Assembly: GCA_041394245.1 (NCBI GenBank)
Contig: JAWKIR010000004.1
Span: 62,001 to 126,000 of the forward strand
Source of the DNA: Acidimicrobiales bacterium
GTDB lineage: Bacteria > Actinomycetota > Acidimicrobiia > Acidimicrobiales > Aldehydirespiratoraceae
Length of the DNA stretch: 64,000 nucleotides
Reading direction: 5' to 3'
Shown here: positions 18,865-26,953 of the stretch, one piece after another
Layout of the letters: each line of letters starts with the position of its first letter
Position numbering within the stretch: position 1 is the stretch's first letter
The notes under the pieces: generated by a model
Told to the model about the DNA's origin: nothing
Seen by the model: the letters and a program-made list of their open reading frames with translations, nothing else
Databases searched by the model: none
Translations under genes and position numbers: made by a program

Positions 18865-19394
18865 AGATAGGTCGAGCCGGTGTCGCGGTCAGTCGTCTCC
18901 GTGAGGACGGCGACCCCGGTGTCGTCGTCGGCGCAGCTTCGCCCGGCGATCGGCCCGTCCTCGAACGTCCAGCACGAAGCGGCTCGGCCGGCGAAGGTCG
19001 ATGCGACGGCGTCCTCGGCTGCGAACGTCAGCTTGCCCGCCGTGGGCACGAGCGGTGACGGGTCCGGATCGACCTCGCACACGGTGTCGTCGCCGGCTGA
19101 GTAGCAGAGAAAGGGTGCACCGTCGACGAGGTATCTCCTCAGCGCGCCCTCGATGCGGACCTCCAGCCCGTCGGCGATGATCACCACGAGATCGCTCTGG
19201 TCGCCGCGTTCGGTCGTCGTCGTCCACCGCAGGCGGGCCGGCCCGTCGGCGTCGATCATCCGGAAGTCCGGGGCGACTGCGTCCGGTGGCGGCGGCGTCA
19301 CCGGGTCGGTGCGGTCGCGCAGGATCCGGTAGCCGACGAAGGTGATGACGGCGAGCCCCGCGACGGACGCGATCACCCGCAGCGCCGGTGTCAC
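18786..19394 (-). CDS. Membrane-anchored extracytoplasmic protein coupled to the surface protein gene
   Basis: 202 residues from a GTG at 19394. One N-terminal membrane helix (ALRVIASVAGLAVITFVGYRIL) is followed by a Pro-rich spacer and a soluble beta-rich domain with four cysteines (FLCYS, TVCEVD, ASCWTF, GRSCADD) that could form two disulfides. No known domain was recognised. The start overlaps the stop of the large surface-protein gene as GTGA, with GAAGGG in front, so the two are made together and probably act together at the cell surface. Confidence 0.72.
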   Translation of the reverse strand: MTPALRVIASVAGLAVITFVGYRILRDRTDPVTPPPPDAVAPDFRMIDADGPARLRWTTTTERGDQSDLVVIIADGLEVRIEGALRRYLVDGAPFLCYSAGDDTVCEVDPDPSPLVPTAGKLTFAAEDAVASTFAGRAASCWTFEDGPIAGRSCADDDTGVAVLTETTDRDTGSTYLQTLVEWGPASADDVAMPPEIEAMVR

Positions 19395-22324
19395 CCCTTC
19401 GCCCCGCCGGCCGCTTCCTCCTCCGTCAGTTCCAGGCGGGCGTGGCGGAACCCGACGAGGAAGAGGAGTCCGATCGCGAGTGAGGTGCCGGCGAACCCGA
19501 CCGGTCCCTGAAGGATCGGGACGATGTCGCCACTGCTGATGCCGAGGAAGTCGCCGCCCGAACTGGCGGGTGGACTCGCGTTCGGGCTCGCGGTGGGACT
19601 CGCGGGCGGGCTTGCTGGTGGGCTGAGTGTCTCGTCGGTGTCGATGGTGATGCTGTCGCACCCCCAGAACCGCTCGCCGCTCAGGGTGCTTCCCTGGGTG
19701 CAGGCGACGGTGTCGCCGAGGGACAGGCCCGCCGACCCGACTCGGTACTGGAACACGGCGTCGGCACGCGTGTCGTTGTTCACGTCCGCGACATAGGCGG
19801 AGAGTGCGGCTGCCTCGTCGCCGTCCTCGCCGAAGGTCCAGGTCGCGGAATCGATGTCGCCGGCATCGAAGTCCTCGTCGCCGAGGACGGCGACGGCCAG
19901 CGGGCGGTCGGGATCGCCGAGACCGATCACGTTGAGCGGCGACTGCGGATCGATGTCGACCGACATCCGAAGGCAGGTACGTCCGCTGAGGTCGCTGAAC
20001 GCGCCGTCCGGGCAGCGGTTGCCGTCCCATTCCACGTGGGCGAACGAACCGCCGGCCAGGTCGGCGCCGAGCAGGTCGTCGTCGATGACCTTTCCGCCGT
20101 CGAGGTCGGCGTTGCGGAGATCGACTCCCGTGAGGTCCGACTGCACGATGGTCAGTCCCTCGAGATCGGCCGATGCCAACGAGGCGTTGGTGAGGACCAC
20201 GCGTACGAGTCCGCCGGCTCCGCTCAGATCCACATCGGTGAGGTCGGCCCCGGTCAGGTCCGAGTTCACGATGGCGCTGTTGCGCATGCTCGCGCCGCCC
20301 AGATCGCTGTTGATGAGCGTTGCGCCCGAGAGGATGCTGCCGTCGAGGTGAGCGCCGGTCAGGTCGGCACCCGTCAGGTCGAGGCCGGCTGCCGTCGTGT
20401 TGTCGATGAGTGCGCCGCTCAGATCGGCTCCCGGGAATGCGGCACCCGACAGCGCTGCCGTGGAGAGGTCGGCGCCCTGGAGGACGGCGCTGCTGAAGAA
20501 CGAGCTGCGGAGAGAGGCGCCGCGAAGCGTCGCATTCGTCAGGTCGGGTCGGATGAGCACCGCATTGTCGAGGAGTGCGCCTCTCAGATCGACGCCGATG
20601 AGGACGGCATCGACGATCACAGTGTTGGACAGGACCGCATTCGTGAGGTCGGCCTCGGTCAGATCGACGCCGATCAACACGTGTCCGTCGAGGTCGACGC
20701 CGACGAGCGATGCGCCGGGGCCGAGGAGATGGCCGGCCACGAGCTGCCAGCGTGCCGGCAGCAGCGGCGAACCGACGATGCCACCGGAGGCCACACCGGT
20801 GAGGGTTGCGCCCGAGAGGTCGGTGTCGGTGAGGATCGTGTCGGTGAGGATCGCGTCGGTGAGGTCGGCACCCGAGAGGTCGAGGCCCGAGAGGTCGAAC
20901 CCCGTCAGGTCGCATTCTCGGAGCCTCGCAGCGGGTCCGGGGTCGAAGGGATCGCAGTCGAGGCCCTTGTCGTCGTCGAGAATCGTCACGGCGCCGATAC
21001 CGAAGAACCCGCCGATCGTCGCGTTGGTCGGATTGCCCGTGAGGACCACAGCCCGCTCGTCGATCTCGCTGACGGTGTCGCCGAGGACGGTGATCGGCAG
21101 GAGGGCCGACGTCTGCCCGGGAGGGATCAGGACGGAGCCCCCGTCGGCGGTGAAGTCGACGCCCAGCGTCGCCTCGAAATCCGTTGCCACCCACTGGAAG
21201 GCCACCGGGAAGCTGGACGGAGCGCTGAGTGTCACCGGGATCTGCGCGACGATGCCGTCGGTATCGCCTTCGAGCACAGAGGTGCTCCCGGGGATGATCA
21301 CCGGTGGGTCGTCGTCGTCGAGGATCACTCCGAAACCCAGGCCGAGGAAGCCGCCCAGCGACGCGTTCACCGGGTTGGAGCTGGAAACCACGACCCACTC
21401 GTCGTTCTCGTCGATCTCGTCGGCGACGATCGGGAACTCGATCGTCGCGTCGGTGGAACCGGGGGCGAAGGTCACCACACCAGAGGCCGGCGGCACGTCG
21501 TCGGGCACCTGGGCGTCGTTGGAAAGGACCGTCCAGTCGACGGAGACCGGATTGCCCGATGGGTAGGAGAGCGTCACGGGGAGCACCATGGTCGTGAGAC
21601 CGCCCGTGCCCTCCACGACGGTGGTGCCGCCCAGTTCCACCACGGGCTTGACGGTGGGGTCGCACGCGTCGCCGATGCCGTCGCCGTCGGTGTCGGCCTG
21701 GTCGGCGTTGGGGATCGCCGGACAGTTGTCGCCCCCGTCGCCGACGCCGTCGAGATCGCCGTCCGGTTGGGGGAGCAGGTCGACGACGATGCTGAAGATC
21801 GATTCACCGCCGGTGAACCCCGCGAATCCGTCCACGCGGATCCGGCAGGCGAACGCGCCGCCCGCCACGCAGGTCGTGTCGTTGATGCCGATCCCGGTGT
21901 TGCCCCAGACGTAGGTGAAGTCGTAGTCGCCCGTCGGGTTGATCAGGATGCCCACTCCCGCAGTGATCGTGCCGCTGCCGCTCAGGATGCTGATGCCGCC
22001 CGGGTCGATCGGACCCCAGCAGTTGTTCGGGTCGGTGGCAGCGACCGCCGGCAGCGGGGTGCCGCCGGCATCGGCGTTCCCGCACGCGGCGATGGCGACG
22101 AGCGCGGCGCCGTCGTAGCCACCGCTGCCGTCGAGATGGATCTCCAGTCGCGACCCACTGACGATGTCGACAGTGTCGGGTCCGGTCACCTCGACGACCA
22201 CCGCCGCGCCGGCAGGCGATGTGGTGGCGATGAGAAACGCGCCGACCGCCAGCAACAACAGCGACACCATTCGCGGCCTGCTCCGTCGTGTTCGACTCCG
22301 CCCCCGCGTCACTGACCTCACCAT
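19391..22324 (-). CDS. Multidomain surface protein: TSP3 calcium repeats, two Calx-beta domains, pentapeptide repeats, C-terminal membrane anchor
   Basis: 977 residues from the ATG at 22324 (GGGGGA upstream). Order: signal peptide (1-40); beta-rich N-domain; thrombospondin-3-type calcium repeats with DTDGDGIGDACD (about 188-223); two Calx-beta-like domains, each ending in an acidic turn (LDDDDPP, LDDDKG; about 228-338 and 338-453); a long pentapeptide-repeat domain of A/D-L-x-x type (about 470-755) with one interruption; a further beta domain; a Pro/Ala/Ser linker (PPASPTASPNASPP, about 900-923); one membrane helix (about 935-960) and a short charged tail. The domains suggest a calcium-dependent structural or adhesive protein. 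A TATACA hexamer lies upstream. Confidence 0.85.
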   Translation of the reverse strand: MVRSVTRGRSRTRRSRPRMVSLLLLAVGAFLIATTSPAGAAVVVEVTGPDTVDIVSGSRLEIHLDGSGGYDGAALVAIAACGNADAGGTPLPAVAATDPNNCWGPIDPGGISILSGSGTITAGVGILINPTGDYDFTYVWGNTGIGINDTTCVAGGAFACRIRVDGFAGFTGGESIFSIVVDLLPQPDGDLDGVGDGGDNCPAIPNADQADTDGDGIGDACDPTVKPVVELGGTTVVEGTGGLTTMVLPVTLSYPSGNPVSVDWTVLSNDAQVPDDVPPASGVVTFAPGSTDATIEFPIVADEIDENDEWVVVSSSNPVNASLGGFLGLGFGVILDDDDPPVIIPGSTSVLEGDTDGIVAQIPVTLSAPSSFPVAFQWVATDFEATLGVDFTADGGSVLIPPGQTSALLPITVLGDTVSEIDERAVVLTGNPTNATIGGFFGIGAVTILDDDKGLDCDPFDPGPAARLRECDLTGFDLSGLDLSGADLTDAILTDTILTDTDLSGATLTGVASGGIVGSPLLPARWQLVAGHLLGPGASLVGVDLDGHVLIGVDLTEADLTNAVLSNTVIVDAVLIGVDLRGALLDNAVLIRPDLTNATLRGASLRSSFFSSAVLQGADLSTAALSGAAFPGADLSGALIDNTTAAGLDLTGADLTGAHLDGSILSGATLINSDLGGASMRNSAIVNSDLTGADLTDVDLSGAGGLVRVVLTNASLASADLEGLTIVQSDLTGVDLRNADLDGGKVIDDDLLGADLAGGSFAHVEWDGNRCPDGAFSDLSGRTCLRMSVDIDPQSPLNVIGLGDPDRPLAVAVLGDEDFDAGDIDSATWTFGEDGDEAAALSAYVADVNNDTRADAVFQYRVGSAGLSLGDTVACTQGSTLSGERFWGCDSITIDTDETLSPPASPPASPTASPNASPPASSGGDFLGISSGDIVPILQGPVGFAGTSLAIGLLFLVGFRHARLELTEEEAAGGAKG

Positions 22325-22454
22325 CGCCCATCCCCCGCCGTCGCACACGTGTATAGCAAAGGCGCAGCCGTGGTGCCCACTGTCAGTGGTCGGACGCTCC
22401 CGGGCGACGCAGCGCGTTCGACGGTGACCGATCCCTCACCGTACGCTCGACCGG

Positions 22455-23462
22455 GTGAGGGTGCGGTCGGTGTGGCTGTCGGTGGTGTTGGTCGCGGCGG
22501 CCCTTCTCGGCACGGCGTGCCTCGACGAACTCGCGGCCGAATCAGGCCTCACCTTCGGCCTTTTCGTGCAGGGTGGCACCGCACTCGAGCGGTCGCTGGT
22601 GATCGAACACGCCGATGCGACCACGAACCACGGCCTCTCGTGGTCGGTGATCCAACCCGGACCCGATGAATGGAATTTCGGGCCCGCCGACGCCACCCAC
22701 GCCTGGGCCGAAGCCAACGGGCTCCACCAGACCGGGTTCCACTTCGCGTGGGACCAGGTCCTGCTCGACGACCTCGCGCCGTGGGTGCTCGGGATCTCCG
22801 ATCCCGACGAACTCCGGTCCGTGCTGACCGAGCGGGCGGAGGTGATCTTCGCTCGCTATCCCGGCCTCGACCGCATCGACGTGATCAACGAGCCGTTCGA
22901 TCTGTTGGGAGGTTCGCTCACCGTCAACCACTTCCATCAGGTGCTCGGACCCGACTACATCGCCGAACTGTTCGGGATCGTCGACGCGGCGGCGCCGGCG
23001 CAGACCGAGCTGATCATCAACGAGAACTTCGTCGAGTACAGCCAGGCGAAGGCGGACGGCCTCGTCGCGCTCGCCGCCGATCTCGTCGACCGCGGAGTCG
23101 CCGTCGACGGGATCGGCCTCCAGTCACACTTCATTTTCGGCGAACCCGATTGGGCTCGCTACGAACAGGTGATGCGCGACCTGGGCGACCTCGGTCTCGC
23201 CGTCCACATCACGGAACTCGACGTCCCGGTCGCGCCCGGTCTCGCCGACCGCGACGCCGTGCAACGCGAGCGGTACCGACGAGCGGTGGCGACGTGTCGC
23301 TCGGTTCCCGCATGTCGGTCGATCACGGTCTGGGGCGTCGAGGACGGCCACACGTGGATCGACGATCTGCTCGGCCCGGGCTACACGCCGCTGTTGTTCG
23401 ACGCGCAGGGCGCACCGAAGCCGGCGTTTCTCGGCGTCGTGGAGGCGCTGCTCGCCGAGTGA
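22455..23462 (+). CDS. GH10-family endo-beta-1,4-xylanase-like lipoprotein
   Basis: 335 residues with a lipoprotein signal (LLGTAC, lipidation at Cys22). The glycoside hydrolase 10 barrel is shown by DVINEPFD (acid/base Glu146) and VHITELDVP (nucleophile Glu254), plus ELIINENF and WGVEDGHTW. Family members cleave beta-1,4-xylan or related glycans retaining configuration; the protein would sit on the outer face of the membrane. The usual WHxLVWH segment is altered to FHFAWDQ, so specificity may differ. The GTG at 22455 follows TACGCT by 7 bases and looks leaderless. Confidence 0.9.
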   Translation: MRVRSVWLSVVLVAAALLGTACLDELAAESGLTFGLFVQGGTALERSLVIEHADATTNHGLSWSVIQPGPDEWNFGPADATHAWAEANGLHQTGFHFAWDQVLLDDLAPWVLGISDPDELRSVLTERAEVIFARYPGLDRIDVINEPFDLLGGSLTVNHFHQVLGPDYIAELFGIVDAAAPAQTELIINENFVEYSQAKADGLVALAADLVDRGVAVDGIGLQSHFIFGEPDWARYEQVMRDLGDLGLAVHITELDVPVAPGLADRDAVQRERYRRAVATCRSVPACRSITVWGVEDGHTWIDDLLGPGYTPLLFDAQGAPKPAFLGVVEALLAE

Positions 23463-23477
23463 CCTCGGCCCCTTCGT

Positions 23478-23888
23478 TCAGGCTGCAGGCGAACGCTCGT
23501 CCACGTCGGCACGCACGATCGCCGCGAGCTGCGGGCACTCGCGCAGGAGCGACGTGAACTCGCGCCGGTTGTAGGCGTAGACGAGGCTGTCCTCGAGTGC
23601 AGTCACCGTTGCGTTGCGGGGCTTGCCGGTCAGCAGCGCAACCTCGCCCATCACCATGCCGGGTCGGAGAACGGCGACGCCGTCGCCGTCGCGCTCGACC
23701 GCGAACGAGCCGGTGGCGACGATCATGCACTCACGGCCGACCTCGTCCTCGCGCATCGCGTGCCGTCCGGCCCCGAAGCGCACGGCTGTGCCGCGTCGTT
23801 CGATGGCTCGGAGCTCCTTCGCAGGGACGGCGCCGGCAAGCGGGCTTTGTCGAAGAGTCTGGGGAATCGGATCGATGCGACGGAACAT
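23478..23888 (-). CDS. Cyclic-nucleotide-binding-domain protein
   Basis: 136 residues consisting of little more than one cNMP-binding (CRP-like beta-roll) domain: GAGRHAMREDEVGRECMIVATGSFAVE, then VLRPGMVMGEVALLTGKPRNATVTA, which is the phosphate-binding cassette with Gly-Glu and Arg. There is no helix-turn-helix, so it is not a CRP-type activator by itself and may act as a sensor or partner. A strong AGGAGGT precedes the ATG. It is divergent from the lipoprotein gene at 23994. Confidence 0.88.
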   Translation of the reverse strand: MFRRIDPIPQTLRQSPLAGAVPAKELRAIERRGTAVRFGAGRHAMREDEVGRECMIVATGSFAVERDGDGVAVLRPGMVMGEVALLTGKPRNATVTALEDSLVYAYNRREFTSLLRECPQLAAIVRADVDERSPAA

Positions 23889-23966
23889 GGGGACCTCCTG
23901 AGCGCTCTACGGCGCGCGGGGGCTGCCCGGATGCAGGACTTCGGTTCGCGGTTCGGTTCGCACGTT

Positions 23967-23976
23967 ACCGATCGGT
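23967..23976. promoter_or_regulatory. Palindrome in the -35 region of a leaderless promoter
   Basis: ACCGATCGGT is a perfect 10-bp palindrome directly upstream of TACGCT (23982-23987), which is 6 bases before the ATG at 23994. A direct repeat, TCGGTTCGC, occurs twice just before it (23941-23961). Possible operator; no regulator assigned. Confidence 0.35.
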
Positions 23977-23993
23977 CAACTTACGCTGTCCGG

Positions 23994-26273
23994 ATGCATC
24001 TCGCCCCTGGCCGCAACCGTCCCGTCCGGCTCCTGTCGTTCCTTTCGATCCTGATGAGCTTGTCCCTCCTGGCCGCTGCGTGCGGCGCCGACGATCCGGC
24101 CGCCCCGATCGGCGACGCGAACGGTGACGTCGACTCCAGCGGTGATGTCGACGCGGGTGACGGCGACGCGCCGGTCGAGACCGTCGCCGCCGACTTCTCC
24201 ACGAACCCGAGCGCCGGTCAGGTCACGGTGACTGCCGCGGCGGCGGGTACCGAGCTCACCCTTCGTGGCCCCGGAACCGAGCAGACCGCCACTGTCGACG
24301 ACCTCGGCAACCTGATCTTCCGCAACGTCGAACCCGGTGACGGCTGGCAGGTTCTCGCCCTCGGCGCCGACCCCGTGCCGGCGAGCGACACCTTCGCCGT
24401 GCCGACGCTCGAGGACCACCCCGACCAGGCGTTCTACGACGCCCAGGAGATCGGTGAGGGGTTCGGCTACATCGAGATGCGCGACGGGACATTGCTGAGC
24501 GCGACGGTCCGTCTCCCGGGGCCGATCGAGGACGGCCCCTACCCGACCGTGGTCGAGTACTCCGGCTACGACCCGTCGAGTCCTTACGAGATCGAACCGG
24601 CCATCAACATCTATGGCCTGCTCGGCTGGGCGACCGTCGGCGTGAACATGCGCGGTTCGGGCTGTTCGGGTGGCGCGTTCGACTACTTCGAGCAATTGCA
24701 GTCGATCGACGGCTACGACGTCATCGAAGCCGTCGCCGCCCAGGAGTGGGTCTACGAGAACCATGTCGGCATGGTCGGCATCAGCTATTCCGGGATCAGC
24801 CAGCTCTTCGTGGCGCAGACCCAGCCTCCCAGCCTCGCTGCGATCACCCCGATCTCGGTGATCGAGGACTCGTACCGGTCGGTCGTCTGGCCCGGTGGCA
24901 TCTACAACAACGGCTTCGCCAAGAGCTGGGGCGAGTCTCGCCAGGGCGCCAACGACGCCTACGGCCAGGAGTGGGTGAACACGCGGATCGACGAGGAGGG
25001 CGACGAGATCTGCGACGCCAACCAGTTGCTCCGGAGCCAGAACCGCGACCTCACCGAGGCCGCTGCGGAGACGGCGTTCTGGACCGACGAGGCCGGCGAC
25101 CCGCTGTCGCCACGGACCTTCGTCGACCGGATCAACGTGCCGACCTTCCTCGCCGGTGCGTGGCAGGACGAGCAGACGGGCGGCCGCTTCCCGACCATGC
25201 TCGACGACTTCACCGGCGCGCCGGTCTTCAAGGCCCATCTCTACAACGGCGCCCATGCCGACTCGCTCGGGCCGGAGAGCCTCTTCGCCGCCGTCGAACT
25301 CCTCGACGTCTACGTGGCGGAACGGGTCCCCGTGCTCGACCCCATCGTGCGACTCGGTGCCCCCGGCCTCTACGAGGATGTCTTCGGCGTGGCGGGGATC
25401 CAGGTGCCCGCCGACCGGTTCTCGACGCTCGAGGAAGCCCGTGAAACGATCGAGAGCGAGCCGGCGATCACGGTGTTCCTCGAGAACGGTGCCAACCCCG
25501 ACGCCCTCGGCGCGCCGGTGCCGCGCGGGTCGGTGCAATTCGAGTCCTGGCCGCCGACCGATGCGGAGATCCGCACCTGGCAGCTGGGCGATCTCGTCGG
25601 CGGCGACGAGACCGTCGAGTTCGCGGTCGACGTCGAACGTTCCCAGGAGCTCACCAAGGCCGCGGAGGACGACGACGACGGCAACGAGTTCGACGATCTC
25701 CAATGGGACCTGCTCGACGAGGGCGCGGCCGTCGTGTTCGAGACGGATGCATTCACCGAGGACCTCCTGCTCGCGGGCACCGGTCGGGTGTCGCTCAGCC
25801 TCCAGGCCGACGAGGCCGACGCCGACATCCAGGTGACGATCACCGAGGTGCGGCCTGACGGAAACGAGATGTACGTCCAGTCGGGCTGGCTGCGAGCGTC
25901 GCACCGGGCCATCGACGAGACCGAAGCCACCGAGATCCTGCCGTGGCATCTCTACACGGAGGCGGCGCAGGCCGATCTGCCGGCGGGTGAGTTCACCCAG
26001 GTCGACGTCGAGATCTTCCCCGTCGGCCATGTGTTCCGGGCCGGCTCGAAGCTCCGACTGATCGTCGACAGCCCGGGCGGCAACCGCAACCTGTGGGCCT
26101 TCGACGTGCTGCCGTTCGACGGCACCGCGATCCGGATCGACCCGTCGGCATCGTCGCTGACGTTGCCCTTCGTGTCGGGTGTGGACGTGCCCGACGGCCT
26201 GCCGGACTGCGACAACACCCGCAGCCAGCCGTGTCGCACCTGGGTGGCCTACGAGAACTCCTCGGCGAGCTGA
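23994..26273 (+). CDS. CocE/NonD-type (X-Pro dipeptidyl-peptidase-like) hydrolase lipoprotein
   Basis: 759 residues with a lipobox (LLAAACG) and an acidic spacer. The alpha/beta hydrolase core of the S15/CocE family is seen as MRDGTLLSATVRLPG, WATVGVNMRGSGCSGG, and the nucleophile motif GISYSG (Ser264). The C-terminal jelly-roll domain typical of CocE/X-Pro-peptidases follows (LPWHLYTEA, DVEIFPVGHVFRAGSKLRLIVDSPGGN). It would be an exported esterase or dipeptidase attached to the membrane. The ATG at 23994 is leaderless behind TACGCT. Confidence 0.88.
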   Translation: MHLAPGRNRPVRLLSFLSILMSLSLLAAACGADDPAAPIGDANGDVDSSGDVDAGDGDAPVETVAADFSTNPSAGQVTVTAAAAGTELTLRGPGTEQTATVDDLGNLIFRNVEPGDGWQVLALGADPVPASDTFAVPTLEDHPDQAFYDAQEIGEGFGYIEMRDGTLLSATVRLPGPIEDGPYPTVVEYSGYDPSSPYEIEPAINIYGLLGWATVGVNMRGSGCSGGAFDYFEQLQSIDGYDVIEAVAAQEWVYENHVGMVGISYSGISQLFVAQTQPPSLAAITPISVIEDSYRSVVWPGGIYNNGFAKSWGESRQGANDAYGQEWVNTRIDEEGDEICDANQLLRSQNRDLTEAAAETAFWTDEAGDPLSPRTFVDRINVPTFLAGAWQDEQTGGRFPTMLDDFTGAPVFKAHLYNGAHADSLGPESLFAAVELLDVYVAERVPVLDPIVRLGAPGLYEDVFGVAGIQVPADRFSTLEEARETIESEPAITVFLENGANPDALGAPVPRGSVQFESWPPTDAEIRTWQLGDLVGGDETVEFAVDVERSQELTKAAEDDDDGNEFDDLQWDLLDEGAAVVFETDAFTEDLLLAGTGRVSLSLQADEADADIQVTITEVRPDGNEMYVQSGWLRASHRAIDETEATEILPWHLYTEAAQADLPAGEFTQVDVEIFPVGHVFRAGSKLRLIVDSPGGNRNLWAFDVLPFDGTAIRIDPSASSLTLPFVSGVDVPDGLPDCDNTRSQPCRTWVAYENSSAS

Positions 26274-26291
26274 GCTGCGGCGGGCGAAGGC

Positions 26292-26810
26292 TCAGCGGTC
26301 GCGGATGGCGTCGATCAGCTCGGCCTTGGTCATCGTCGAGCGCCCTTCGACATCGAGCTCCGTCGCCCTGTCGTAGAGGTCGGTCTTGGCCCACCGCTCG
26401 TAGCCCGTGGACGCATCGTCATCCGGATCGACCGCACGGATCGCCGTCTTCACGGCGCCGAGCGCGTCGTCGTGGATGTCGGTGGCCTCAGCGGTCACGG
26501 CGTCGCCGACCTTCGAGGCCTGAGCCCGGGTCTGGCCGACCGTCGTCTTGGCGCCGACGCGGGCGGCGTCGAACGTGGTGGCGATGGCGCGTCGGCCGGT
26601 CCCGACGACGGTGCGAGCGGCACGGTCGGTACGCGAACCAACCGTGTGCAGCGAACCCCGGAGATTGCCCACGGCACCGGCGACGGTGTCATAGGTGCGT
26701 CCGGCGATCGACCGCTCCAGACGCAGCAGCGAGGCCGGCAGCGCGGGGAGCCGCTCCTCGATCTCGTCGAGGGTCGACGTGAGTCGGGTTTCGAAGGTGG
26801 CGGTGGTCAT
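26292..26810 (-). CDS. Helical protein with C-terminal Rho_N/SAP-type domain, paralogue of the 5607 gene product by its tail
   Basis: 172 residues. Residues 1-120 are alanine/threonine-rich and helical (repeated RTDRAARTVVGTGRRAI-like stretches), and residues about 138-172 carry WAKTDLYDRATELDVEGRSTMTKAELIDAIRD, the same Rho_N/SAP-like unit as in the protein at 5607-6113 (GRSSMTKAQLV there). No enzyme motif. A role in nucleoid or RNA binding is an inference from that domain only. The ATG at 26810 has TGGAGT upstream and is preferred to a more distal in-frame start. Confidence 0.75.
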   Translation of the reverse strand: MTTATFETRLTSTLDEIEERLPALPASLLRLERSIAGRTYDTVAGAVGNLRGSLHTVGSRTDRAARTVVGTGRRAIATTFDAARVGAKTTVGQTRAQASKVGDAVTAEATDIHDDALGAVKTAIRAVDPDDDASTGYERWAKTDLYDRATELDVEGRSTMTKAELIDAIRDR

Positions 26811-26953
26811 GCTGACTCCATTCGGGTTGTGTGTGTCGTTCAACGGCCTTCCCGCCGTCGGTGGGGGCGAAACGCGAACAGGGCGGGTCGTTCGTCACAC
26901 CGTCGTGCGCCTTCGAGCTGATCGGTCCGGTTCGTGGCGCTAGCGTCGGCCCG

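Noticed and set aside
20940..20955. GGGTCGAAGGG as another DosR-like box.
   Set aside because: It is inside the surface-protein coding region, lacks the second half-site and no start follows.
18786..21665. 959-codon open frame on the minus strand that includes the coupled membrane protein.
   Set aside because: Its first 750 residues are an Arg/His-rich shadow of the large surface protein; only the end from GTG 19394 is a gene.
20036..22315. 759-codon open frame antisense to the surface protein.
   Set aside because: The pentapeptide repeats make long repetitive shadow frames; composition is not protein-like.
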